Below, piece after piece: positions 30,964 through 42,605 of a DNA stretch of 64,000 bases; position 1 is the stretch's first letter; each line of letters begins with the position of its first letter. Location: NCBI RefSeq assembly GCF_963678635.1, contig NC_087066.1:18413275-18477274 (forward strand), written 5' to 3'. Origin of the DNA: Symsagittifera roscoffensis (taxonomy: Eukaryota > Xenacoelomorpha > Acoela > Convolutidae). The position numbers and the translations under genes are program-made. The notes beneath the pieces are model-generated. The model searched no databases, had not been told where the DNA came from, and saw only the letters and a program-made list of their open reading frames with translations.

Positions 30964-33900
30964 ATGAGGAGCAGAAGTAATTCAGGAGCGATGCTAGACG
31001 TGTACTACCACCAGCTGACCATAATTCTGGACGAGTTGCAGCACCCTTTAACGGGACTGTTGTCGAATAGGGACCCGAAGGCACAGTATTATCACCATGC
31101 CTGGATGCGAGACAACGTCTACTGCTGTCTGTCCACTTGGGGACTGAGTTTGGCCTACAGGAAGTGTACGACAGATAGAGACAGCGAAGCCCGAGTCAAG
31201 TAAGTTAATGTTGTTTTTTCTTCTGAAAGCTCACATAGGCGGTAGGAACAGTGCGTCTGATTTGATACAAACAGCCTGGTCGTATTCTATTCTGTTTGGT
31301 GAATCATGTCTTTCTCTCTTTTCAATCATTTGGAATCGTGTGTTTTTATTAATTCATGAAAAAATAGTATAATTATACATCAAGTAATAATGTGTGTAGC
31401 TATCTTAGAGGTTGTCAAGAGCAAAGTTTGTCGAGATACATAATTTAGCTCGCGTCATTCAATACATCAACAATAAGTTTTTATTTAACAAAATTTTGTA
31501 GCCTTGGACCAAGACCCAAGACCCTTACGATGATGGCTCTAGTTAAACAGATAGAAACTATAGTTGTAATTAAAATTCAATGTGAGCTTGTTTTTTCATT
31601 AACGTGTTTTAGTGTAAACTCGCCGGGGTTTGGTCTGTGTTTGAAACGGCATAATGTCTATTTGTTTACTGTTGTAGCCAGTTAGAGAGGAGTGTGGTGA
31701 AACTGATGAGGGGACTCATGATGTGCATGATGATGCAGTCCGACAAAATAGAGACCTTCAAAAAGTAAGTAACACCATAACCAATTCGAGTAACCTTGTT
31801 AAGTTTTATTTAGTTTGCTGTCGATACAAGGTCTGGTTGAAATCACTGCCTTGCTTGTCAAATAATTTTATTAGGTGATGTTGAGTTGCTAATAATGAAT
31901 AATTTTTGATGTTGAGTTGCTAACTATTATTTTCAAACTCGCTCCAAACTGCGAGTTTTGAACCAAACAGCATTTGGCCTAATGATCTTCGATTGCAATT
32001 ATCAAATTTTGTAGTCCAATGCCAAAATAGAACAAGGATAGCCGGTTGCTGTGCAAGTAGCACAGAATATTCCGACCACTTTTTAAAAATAAACTACAAA
32101 ATTTTTTTTTCTCTTCAAATTCGAGTCGTTTTTAGTCGTGGTGTTATTTGAGAACTTTACAAACGAGTAGAAAGTTAGTGAACCAGGCATAATTGACAGC
32201 CTTTGTCTTCAAAAAATAAATAAGAAAGCATAAAAAACAGTTGCATTTTTTTGCAGATAAATTTTTAAGAGAACCTTCGTTGGCAAGGAAGTTTTCCTAG
32301 CCCATTTAAAAAATTGAATTTTCATATAACGAACATTACTCGATCGCTTTACTCGCTCGAAATCGAACTAAATTTCAAAATTTGTACACCTGTCAATCTC
32401 AAAATTGGTCAACTTTTTGAAATTTATATATATTCTTTGAATCACGACGCCCGATGCAAACCGTTCCGATTTTGTATTGTGGCGTCTGATATTGGTTGGA
32501 AAAGAAAAGAAAAAATCTAAAGCACACCCGAGTACAAAATTCCTCCCCATTTTCAATGGTCAGAACAAAAGTTTAAATAATATTTTGAAAATTTTGCCAT
32601 TTAAAGCATTAAGTATTGTTTTATGGAAAACAATTTTTGTGGACTTAAATTATTAAAAAGTCCAGATAGTTTTAAAAATTTTTCCATTTCTAGATAGATT
32701 TGATAGTTCAAATTCAAATTTGGAAAAACTTTTGGTAATCTAAAAAATCTTCTCCTTGCTTATCATGCGTTTGCTTCTTTTCGAATTCCATGTTTTACTT
32801 ACAAACAATTTGTTTTTCAAATTCCTAAAGTCTAAAATTTCATTTTTTCATCTGTTTTTGTTCCAAAAATTGAAGATGGGTAGAAAAGTTGTCTTCGGAT
32901 ATTTTTCGTTTTATTTTTGTTTTCCAAGCAAAATCAGCTACCACAAATAATCATAGGGCGGTGGTGAAATTGATATGTCTCCGCCTCTCAATCGAAAGGT
33001 GTGATGTTCGAGGCGCACCTTGAAACGTGTGCGTGGCTCGAAGGTGAGGCAACATTACTCAGCCTAGAAAAATAGCCAAAATATAGAAAAATAGACTTCT
33101 GAGTCTCATCACACCACGAGCAAAATGACGCAATTTGGAAAAAGGAATTTGAATAAATGTAGTCGGAACTTCCTTTGCTACTTCACAGCAACCGGCTGTG
33201 TTTTTTTTTATCTACTTCCTCTGTTTATTTGTTCTGATATTTGCATCTGTGCTTCTTTGAGAATGTTTTGTGCTTCAGGAGCCAGCACAAGTACGACTGC
33301 ATCCACGCGAAGTTCGATGCAGCCACTTTGGGTGCAGCGTGTGGGGACTACGAGTGGGGTCATCTGCAGATGGACGCAGTGGCCATTTATGTCCTTCTTT
33401 TGGCTCAGATGACAGTTTCCGGACTGGTGATAGTCCAGAACCATGATGAGGTAATTAGTAAAAGAACTACCCAGATCATTTTGTAATAAAGTTTTTGAAT
33501 TGGTCGGAGAGTTTTTACGATTGTTGTTAGCAAGTATTATCAAATCGGAACAGATTTTTCAGATAAGGACCTTGTTTAAAAGACTCATTGAATACTTGCT
33601 TGTCTACAGGACATGCACTGTACATAAACGTTTTGATTTGCTCGAGTTCTGTAACCCAAACCAAAGTACTGGTTGGTATAATAGGTTCTCTTGATATTGC
33701 AGTCCTCGTACTTGTAGTTGATATTTTTTTTTTGAAAAACTTTTATAATTGTTCTTTTGTGCGTCTGCTAAATTTTTGATTGCATTTTTTCTTAAGCCTG
33801 CTCATTTTTTATTGAAGAAGTTATTGATAAAAGGAAAATCATTTGTTATTTGTTCCTGGAATTTGTATATTTACCAGCTAAAAGGTTTTTACGCTTGCAA

Positions 33901-36900
33901 TAAGCAAGCATTCGAATATTACGCTTGCGATAATCAAGCGTTATCAAATTGGAGTTTAGGCTTTTTTCTTGTTACAACTAGTTTAACAGAATCACTTGAA
34001 TCATTTGATAGCTTGCTTTATTAATGTAGGTAATTTTCATGAAAGTTTGGGCCCAGTAGTGTGGTGGTAAGGAGTGGGGCTATGTCGCGAAGGATCAAGC
34101 GTTCAAATCCGAGAACATGCTTCCAGTTTTTCTTATTTGATGAACGCAGTTCAGATTCTTATAAAAGTCGCGATGATTTCTTATTGTTTTTTTTTTCAGG
34201 AAAGTCTTAAAATTTGTTCAGGCTCAAATTTACTTTTTTGCGGTTTGACTTTTGATTTCTTTTGAAGTTCAGTACATTTCCTTTGTAAAAATCACCAAAA
34301 ACGTGATTGACTTCTAATTTTGAACATGGAATTTAATTATCAGATTTTCCGGCGGAATAAAAAATTTACCCAATGATCTTCTATTCTCAAACTGGGTTAG
34401 CATTATCAAAAAAGTGCTAATCCTAAATTATTTTTGATTTTCAAAGAGTTTTAAGAAGAAAAACATTGCGTGAGTGCGAAGATTAGTCAATATAATGAAA
34501 ACAACATGTCAGACTTTCAGTTTATTTTCCTGTTTTTTTTTTCTGAAAATCCACCAAAACTATCCTGAAGTGCAGTCGGAACTTTTGAGAGTCGATAAAC
34601 TTAGATAAGATTCTTATATAGGTCTTGGTGAGTTTTTTAAGGAAAAAGTCTTAAAATTCTAATCAGTACAGATATGCATTTATACTTATTAACGCATTTA
34701 TGAATGCCCTTATGTATATGTGCACTTTTTGAATTCAATGTAAATTCATCTGTTAAAAATGAGTAAATTTCACTCTGCTATTACGAAAGTGTAAAGGTCA
34801 CGAAAAACGTGATCAACTTCTAGTTTCGGAAGGTGAATTTATATTTCAGGTTCTCCAGCGGAATATAATTTTAACTTATAAATCCAGTTTTTTCAAAGTG
34901 AGTTAAATTTATGAAAAAAGTGTTAATAATAATTCGTCTTGAAATTCAAAGTGTGTTGAGGCTATATATTTTCTACTTAGAAATTCGAAAGTTGAAATTT
35001 GTTCGAAAATATGTCCGTTTTTTTTGTTTACTTGTGTTTATACTCTTTTCCAATTGTCTGATAGCTATTGTCTTATAGCTCGTCACGAAAAACGTGATCG
35101 ACTTCTGATTTCGAAAATGGAAATTAAATACCATGTTCCAAGGGAAATAAAAATTATACGTATTGATCCAGTTTCCCCAAATTGGTTTAATTTTAGTAAA
35201 AAGTGTCCATCATAAATTGATCTACAATTTTAGAGAGCTTTAAGGCCATCTAGTTTTTTCTTCGAAATTCAAAAGTTGAAGGCTTTTGAAAAAAACAAGT
35301 CATTTTTTTTTTCAGTTTCCTTGCGTTCATTACTCTTTTCCAACTGTTAGTTGCTATCTTTACTTCGCCAGACCTTCTACGAAAGCTTCAGTGGGAGATT
35401 TTCAACCCATTTCTTTGGATTATATTCGTTTTCTCGAAAACCACTACGACAAATCTGAGAGCAAGAGTTCAATTTAAAAAGCGTGTTCTGGAATCTCTCC
35501 GGCATAAGTTGAAACACCCCAATTTTGGTAGAAAACAGCTTCTGATGTTTTGGATGTAAAAAGTTATAGCCTTATAAATATGCCTTTCTGGAAATTTTGC
35601 TCTTTTTGAACTTCTCTCTAAAGCTATCCTGCCAAATCTGAGATAAAAGGTTTAGTCGGAAAACAGGGAGTGGTTACGGAATATTTGTGCTCGGGGTGTT
35701 TTTTTTTCTTCAGACAACAAATTTCGATGTTTTAAGTAGCCATTTTTGACGGGATTTTTTTTTGTATCAAAAAGTATAATTGTCCTGAGCTTAAATTTGG
35801 GAAGGTGTTTTACCTGTGATCATTTTCCGTAAAGTTATGAGAGTTTACAAATTGAAATTTTGGCCAATTTGGGACAAGTAACGATATATTTCGCGCTATT
35901 AACGCGTAAGCGGAGATTTAATCCGTCATAGAAATCGTACCCAATTGGTTGAAGGAAGCTTATTTGCCATAATTGGTTTGTTAACAGGAGCGAAATTTAT
36001 CACTTTGTACTTAATATGGCGTGTGGGAGGATGATTTTTGCAAAAAAATTCAAATTAAAAAAAAACTTCAATCTTTTTGTTACATGTAATTTTTTCATGT
36101 TATTACTGCTCCATAGCCTGCTATATAAATTGAGGCATGTTAGTTGGTAAATTTTTTTTTTTTCAAATTGTCTGGTCCTGCCAATGCGTCATAATTGGCG
36201 TGCGTCACTCAAGAAATTTTGTAGACTCAAAGTTTTACTCATTGTTATCCCAGCAGCTTTATCGGTCATATTTTTGCTTGTGTATGCGAAGTGCAACTTT
36301 GCGTCTGTGTAAAAATATACTATCTAGCAGGTACCTCCAGCTTTATTTGGGCTCCTAGTATTTAACTATTGTTGAGAGCCTCTGGCGCAGATGCTTAGAC
36401 GTTTGACTTTAATCTCCAGATCTTGGTTTCGATTCTGGTTCATTGCAGTGTTTTTATTGGTTTTATCTTTTTATTCCTTTTTGTCATTTTTTGACCCTTT
36501 TAGAGCTACTATTTGCCCTTTTGTCGCTTGTTTCTGGGAAGTGCAGCCTCGCTTCTGTGTTAAAAAAGCAACCTCGTTTGGAAAAGATCAACATTTCTAA
36601 GCTTCAAATGTTCTAACACAACCTTAAAAGTCAAGTTATCGATCTTTCAAGGTTTTTACAAAATAGAAGTTGATTGTACGAGTATGCAAATTGATTCTTT
36701 TAAAATAGGTAGCCTTCATACAGAACTTGGTGTTCTACCTCGAGAATGCATACAAAACACCCGATTTTGGTATCTGGGAGCGAGGAGACAAAACAAATAG
36801 AGGTCAAGTGGAATTGAATGCTAGCTCAGTCGGAATGGCAAAAGCCGCACTGGAAGCAATCCACGATGTGGATCTGTTTGGAGCCAGAGGATCGTCCCAG

Positions 36901-39900
36901 TCTACGATAACTTGCATGCCGGATGAAATCACCCAATGTAACATCACCCTTACTTCACTTTTACCCAGAGAATCAAATTCTAAAGAGTGCGATTTGGCGC
37001 TTCTGCCTCTCATTACCTATCCTGCGTTTGCTGTTGACGATGTAAAAGTGAGAGGCCAGGTGCGAAGTTTGATTGTCGAGAAGTTGGAAGGAAATTATGG
37101 ATGTAAAAGGTTCCTTAGAGACGGTTTCAAAGCGGCTACTGAGGATCCGAACCGACTGTATTACGAAAGCTACGAGCTGATTACTTTCGAAAACGTGGAG
37201 TGCGAATGGCCACTGGGTTTATGCTTCCTTCTTCTGGATGCATTGTACAGAGAAGATAAAGATCTTGTCGACAAGTATCGAAAGAAATTAGACACTCTTA
37301 TGGTGCCATGTCCGGAACTTGGTTTTCACGTTTTACCTGAGCTCTATTATGTACCATTTAACAACATCGAAGAGGAAAGAAAACAGCCACGGACGCAAGA
37401 ACGACTTCCAGCCGGGAAGATTCCCCATTTTTGGGGTCACAGTATTTGGATTTTGACATCGTTGATTTGCGACGGGTTGTTGTCGCCAGGAGAATTAGAC
37501 CCTCTAAATAGACGTCTGTCAAACCAGGAGCGTCTAGATGTGATTGTTCAGATTGCCCCAGTTGCTGAAAATTTTGACGTAAAATTAGCTCTTGAAGAAG
37601 AAAATATCGCAGTGGAAACTGCAGAAGAGTTAGCTGAGTCCGATATGAAACTTCGTCTGTTTCACGCGCACGTGTTCGGTAGTCTATTGACCAGACTGGG
37701 CGAAAGTCCAAAAATGGGCTTAACTGGACGGTTCGCCCACGATATTATAGGACCCGAGGCTACCAGTAGATTTTACGTCGTAAAAGACACCTTGCTTGCA
37801 TTTGTACCTTATTTCCTCAATAAGCAAAAGTTTTACTTGGCCTTGGATCATCAGCTAATTTTGAAACAGTTGGGATTGATGGTCCAGTATTTCAAACTCA
37901 ATTGGCGGGGACTCGGTAGGCCAATTGTAGTTTTGCTTATCACCAAAGAGTTCTTAGACCCACTGACTGGAAAGTTATCTCAACTCTACCTAGAAACCCT
38001 GCTGAAGTTACGAACTGGACTTCTTGACGGTCTTCGAGTCAATTTCGGAAGCGTCACAGAGTTCTATGCCACGTCGAGTATCCGGCGGTTAGGCTTCTTG
38101 GAACGAATCATTGACGAGGAGCGGAAAAATCCTCTTGATAGTCAACCTATGGTAACTCATGACATGATGGACGTTCCCTTATTGCTTAAAACGGGATCCT
38201 GGGGAGAAATGCCGCGAATGGCAAAGAGAATGTCTGTGTTCAGAACGATTATGACATCGAAAGACATATTACTGAGTCCGCCGATTGATATTGCCGAAGA
38301 GTCCAATCGTGTACCTAAAGTGTCGACTCAGACTTCGTTTTTGACTGTCAGCTCGAATGAGTCTCTACTAAGTGAAGAAGCGAGTAGTCTAAAACTGTCT
38401 GATATCGACTCGGCTAGTGATTCAGATCTGATCAAATTGCTCCACTCTTCAAACTCGCTCAATACTCAACTAGACGTGCTTGTATTCATGCACAACAAGT
38501 TTGGACTGGATTATGAAATCAGAGTTGGAGAGTCATGCCCTTCGGTAAAAAATCTCCTGAAGGAGTTGTATCGTAGAAGCTCGGAAGTTTCGGCATGGAG
38601 TATTCTTCGATATAGTGCAAGTATGCTGCAGAGAAACATGGATAATGTTACTTCTTCTATATGCCAGATTTTGATCCGAAGAAAGGCACTGAGCGTCGGA
38701 ATGCCACCGGAACCCAGGGAGCACACTATCTTTAGTCCAGTGACTCTGGATACATTTAATGATATTTTGGAGCAATCCTGTGGCTACAGCACTCCCATGG
38801 CAGCTTTGACCCAGGAAATAATTAAGTTCACTGCTCTGATTATGGCAACTCAAGTGGAATTGTTCACTGGAATGATGCGAATTAGAATCGGATTAATCAT
38901 TCAGGTAGAAACTGCTTCATTTTCCGGTTAAGTTAAAATAGTCTTTGCTCCATATTTGTTTTCTGTAATAACGCTCAGCAAAAAAAAAGAAAAAGAAAAA
39001 ACGGTTTTCTTTTTATGTGTTGTGGTTGGAACATTCTGTGCTGCAATGCAATCGGCTATCCTTCTTAAATATGTGGCCGCTTCTGAATTGACTGGTTTCG
39101 ATGATTTTCATCGTGTTTAATTTATCAGGTGTTGGCGATGGAGATTGCGAGGTCGTTGAATATCAGTGTGGACAATGGCATGGAGTACCTTCTCAAACTG
39201 GAGCCCTACTGTGTGTACGAACTTGTCTGTCAGCTGTTCGCAGGACGCGAGATCATTCTCTCTTTCACTAGTCGAAAGGTAAAAAAAAACAGCAGTAATT
39301 TAAGATCATTGTTGTAGTGAATGGACAGCTATTCCAGTCGATTAGCTCGCTCTTATCAAATAAACGATGTCTTCAAAAATACGAAAACTTGTTTCAGATT
39401 TCATATATTTTTGAAATCTTTGTGATACCTGATCAAGCAAAAAAACACTCGGAACAGCTCGTTTATTTCTTAAATATTACAGTTATTTTGATTTGTCGCT
39501 TGATTTGTAATTCTTCATTGAAAAATATTAGCGTGAGTTATTTTTTTTCCATATTGACTGAACACGGTTTGTCGTTTGTGGTGTCAAAGTTGTAATCGTT
39601 CTTTTTTCCTCTTTTTTGAAATAAGTTTTGTTCATAGAAAAGCAGCAGCTCATCTTATGACGGAGTAGAGTTCACACACTTGGTGAGATTTGCATGTAAT
39701 GGGTTTGCATGAGTGATATTATGAGGTTCATATGGCATTTTCCTTGGATATTGATATAGCTGATCATCTTATAAATGTTATGCCGTTCGAGTGTTGATTG
39801 TTCATCCTAAGACTATATATTTCTTTCATTTTAATCGTTTCCACTTCGAATCATTCATTTATCAATAGATGTGCTCTAATTTTGCGGCCTCATCCTTGCA

Positions 39901-41472
39901 AAAGAACGATTTCATATAGCGTTTTATATACGCATATGTTATGGTTGTCGATTAGCTGGTAAGCTCCTTACCCGAATGAGTCCAAGGATTTTGACGATGG
40001 TGTGCAATTTTGGAGCTGTATGTCGCTTTGCTTGTTTGCGGTTTAAATACCCCTTGCCACAACGACCCCCTGGTCTCCCCAGCCCAACAATGCAGTGACG
40101 CTTTTGCTCAAAATAGGCCAGCTTGAGCTTATCTTGTAACGGATCTTGTTTTATAACTTAAGATTCTGTCCTCGAGCTTATTAATCTGACAGCAGAATTT
40201 TCCCTGAAAGTTGGATTTACAAACACTTCAAAAAAGGTTGTTAAATTTCTAGGTCGGCGAGGGTCAGTCAGACTTATCGCTTGTCAAGTACAGCAAGAAA
40301 GACATCAGTCAATTGAAGACCTCAATGCATGACATAGAAGAAGACGAGGACTTCTTCGAGGACTGGAGGTACGATGATGTGCCCAGTTACTCCAGGGGAA
40401 CCTGGCTCCGCAGACGAAGGATAGATGGATCCCTCACCAGGACTCCCCCAGGGTTCTACCAGGGAGTGTGGAAGCTCCTAGCCAAGTGTCACGATGGAAT
40501 TTGCGTTGAAGACAGAATGCTCTACTCTATTTGGTTAGTTTCTTGCTCGATGTAAGTTTAGCTGACAAGAATTGACAAAAATTTCAAATTTCTCTAGTGA
40601 AGATGATCATCATCACCATCATTATGTTTTCTTCATTTAGACACCTCTTCTTGTTAATGATGAAAATGTTAAAATTGATCTAAGATGAATGGATAGATTT
40701 CAGCAATTTTTTAGTGAATGCATCCTAGTATCGTTGCAGCATTTTTTTGAGTCATTTTAGTTGTGAAATGCTTTTGTGAAATGGCTGTTGGTTCACAAAA
40801 TAGGGAAAAAGGAAGTGACTTGTAAGATATTGGAAATGGTAAAACTGAAGTTTGCATCTGATGTTAGATAGTCCAAATCATTCGTCCAGTTTTTTTTGCA
40901 CTTAGATTTGTTGAGCAAGGCAAAGCTATGGGGATATAGCTCAGTGGTAGAGCATTCGACTGCAGATCGAGAGGTCCTCGGTTCGAACCCGGGTGTCCCC
41001 TTAATTTTAATTAAGCTTTGATGTATTTGACTAATTAAGCTTTGATGTATTCTCTAGGACAAAAGAAATGACCCAGGACGAAATGAAGTTCGACTTGAAG
41101 ATCGAGGAAATCTTCAGTCGGATATCGGAGCCAGAGTACAGACAGATTCTGATCGAGTCAATGATGGTTTTGGCAAAGTTGGTGGAGAAGCACTACAAAG
41201 ACAGAGTGTACCCTGTTATTAAATTGGAGAACCTCTGCAAACATGCAAATCATCTTTTCATTGCCGAAATGGGCGAAAGGTACCCTAATATGTCACGCGA
41301 GACGTTATTAAAGGGTACAAGAGATATTTCTAACTTCTTCTATGATTCCGCTCCCAGCGGACGATATGGAACATTGACTTACCTGATCAGATCAACAGTC
41401 ATGTTCTTAGAAGCAACAAATTCTGCCAAAAAGGGGCAAGATTCCCCTCCAATGGATTGTAAAATCAGTTAG
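30964..41472 (+). CDS. PHKA: Phosphorylase b kinase regulatory subunit alpha, seven exons
   Basis: Exons 30964-31199, 31678-31764, 33279-33450, 36709-38904, 39129-39278, 40253-40533 and 41058-41472 encode 1178 residues (human PHKA1 about 1220). The alpha subunit restrains the catalytic gamma subunit of phosphorylase kinase and relays phosphorylation signals in glycogen breakdown. Features: an N-terminus starting MRSRSNSG as in vertebrate alpha subunits; a glucoamylase-like domain ([73 protein letters not shown]); a middle RIGLIIQ segment; a C-terminal [11 protein letters not shown] and [10 protein letters not shown] region; and [15 protein letters not shown]. The last four residues are CKIS, a CaaX prenylation box, as expected for alpha rather than beta. 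All six introns are GT-AG, and phases agree. The long fourth exon (2196 bases) again suggests intron loss. Confidence 0.95.
31765..33278 (+). repeat. PHKA intron 2 with repeat copies
   Basis: 32031-32079 is a reverse copy of the hairpin family (GGATAGCCGGTTGCTGTGC). A related reverse segment near 32430-32560 resembles the element at 22990-23115. 32950-33075 is the second copy of the GGTGAGGCAAC SINE-like element. 33158-33200 is a plus-strand hairpin-family copy (CACAGCAACCGGCT). Confidence 0.55.
33451..36708 (+). repeat. PHKA intron 3: SINE-like and ACGTGAT-family repeats
   Basis: Tandemly arranged copies of the family marked CACGAAAAACGTGATC occur at about 34200-34560, 34676-35060 and 35080-35480. 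tRNA-like heads are at 34052-34120 (TAGTGTGGTGG, GCGTTCAAATCC) and 36374-36440 (TGGCGCAGATGC, GGTTTCGATTC). SINE cores are at 36281-36310 and 36526-36560. Small palindromic duplications (ACGCTTGCAATAAGCAAGC) lie near 33890-33945. Confidence 0.55.
39279..40252 (+). other. PHKA intron 5, mostly unassigned
   Basis: A degenerate tRNA-like stretch near 39955-40010 (GATTAGCTGGTAAG) is the only recognisable repeat. The rest is AT-rich with no gene. Confidence 0.35.
40930..41001 (+). tRNA. tRNA-Cys (anticodon GCA)
   Basis: A complete 72-base cloverleaf: acceptor GGGGATA with TGTCCCC (one G-T pair), discriminator T, D arm GCTC-AGTGGTA-GAGC, anticodon arm TTCGA-CTGCAGA-TCGAG with GCA at 40962-40964, and T arm CTCGG-TTCGAAC-CCGGG. 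Box A (TAGCTCAGTGG) and box B (GGTTCGAACCC) are intact. No intron and no encoded CCA. A short T run (TTTT at 41005-41008) can stop RNA polymerase III. It lies in the sense direction inside PHKA intron 6 and, unlike the tRNA-like SINE heads in this window, shows no decay. Confidence 0.95.
41009..41052 (+). repeat. Short direct duplication beside the tRNA gene
   Basis: TAATTAAGCTTTGATGTATT occurs twice in a row (from 41009 and 41033), between the tRNA-Cys gene and the acceptor of the last PHKA exon. Confidence 0.7.
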
Positions 41473-42240
41473 ATGCTATTTTTTGCATTAAATTGATTGG
41501 CTCTTTTCCACTTGCAGCTCCCATACTGGTATTTTGATTTAAAATAATAATTTTCACAAATATAAAAAAAACATTCAAATTGAAGTTTTATGTTTCAACA
41601 CGGCAAAACATTATATCACGCATTACGCCGAAAAATCCCCGAAATACTCAGAAGTATAGATCGTTAACAGCTAAAATTTTCCAAGTACAGAAATTTGTGT
41701 AAAAGGGACCTAAAATTAATTTTATTTTTGGAGAAAGCTGTATATGAGCTACGCCCTCTTCCGCAAAACTGTTTTCACATGGACCAGGACTCATTAGTTG
41801 TTCCATCCCAACTATCAGTCATGTTTTTAGTTTTTCAATCAGATTGTAAACTAACAGCCGGTCAAAGCTAATCATTCGCCCGCAGTTATTGTTCTAAGAC
41901 CACAGAAAGTTATTCTATCTTATGAAACCTCTGAAATCTTATGAAGTTATGAAACCTCCGAATTCGCAACTTTTTGTAAATAAATTAGGAGAAAATTAAT
42001 TTTAACGATCACTATTGATCACCAAAGCTAGCTAAGAATGGATAGAAAGGCGAAATTGTAGAATTAGTTGATTTCCCTACTTGGCGACGTATCTCAACTC
42101 GCTCTAGTTCGCCACCGATCGATACTATCTTTTTGGTACCGTGTAATAACTGCGGAAATTTCAAGAATTTAGACCGAAGAATTTGAGTTGAATCATAACG
42201 ATATAAAAAAGAATCTCCAGCTCATCTCTGAGGTAATGTA

Positions 42241-42605
42241 CAGGGGCGGATCTAGGATGTTCTCGAGGGGGGGGGGGGGGGGGGGGGTTTGCGGATTTTC
42301 AAAAAAATGTCGAACATTTTGTCGACCTTTTTTTTAGGTCGACCGAATTGATTTTTCGAGCTCTCTCTAAGCACGGTTTAGTCCCTATTATGGCAAAATT
42401 TTCTACGCCGCAGGCAAATTTTTGAAAAAAAATCCAAAAAAGGCGTTTTTAGGCACTTTTTGGAAAATTTTGTCGCGTTTTTTTTTCGGCGCGCGCTCCC
42501 CCCTCTAAATTAGTATATAGAAAAAATTTAGGGTCGGTCGGCCAAAAATGGATTTCTTAAAAAGTATCAAAGGGGGATCCTTTGGGTCCCCTAAATCCGC
42601 CCCTG
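42241..42605. mobile_element. hAT-like MITE with terminal inverted repeats and 8-bp target duplication
   Basis: Inverted ends CAGGGGCGGATCTAGG and its counterpart CCTAAATCCGCCCCTG bound a 365-base element with no coding frame. Flanks GTAATGTA (42233-42240) and GTAATATA (42606-42613) are an 8-base target duplication with one change. An 8-bp duplication with ends starting CAGGG is characteristic of hAT transposons. A run of 21 G (42267-42287) lies near the left end. Confidence 0.75.
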
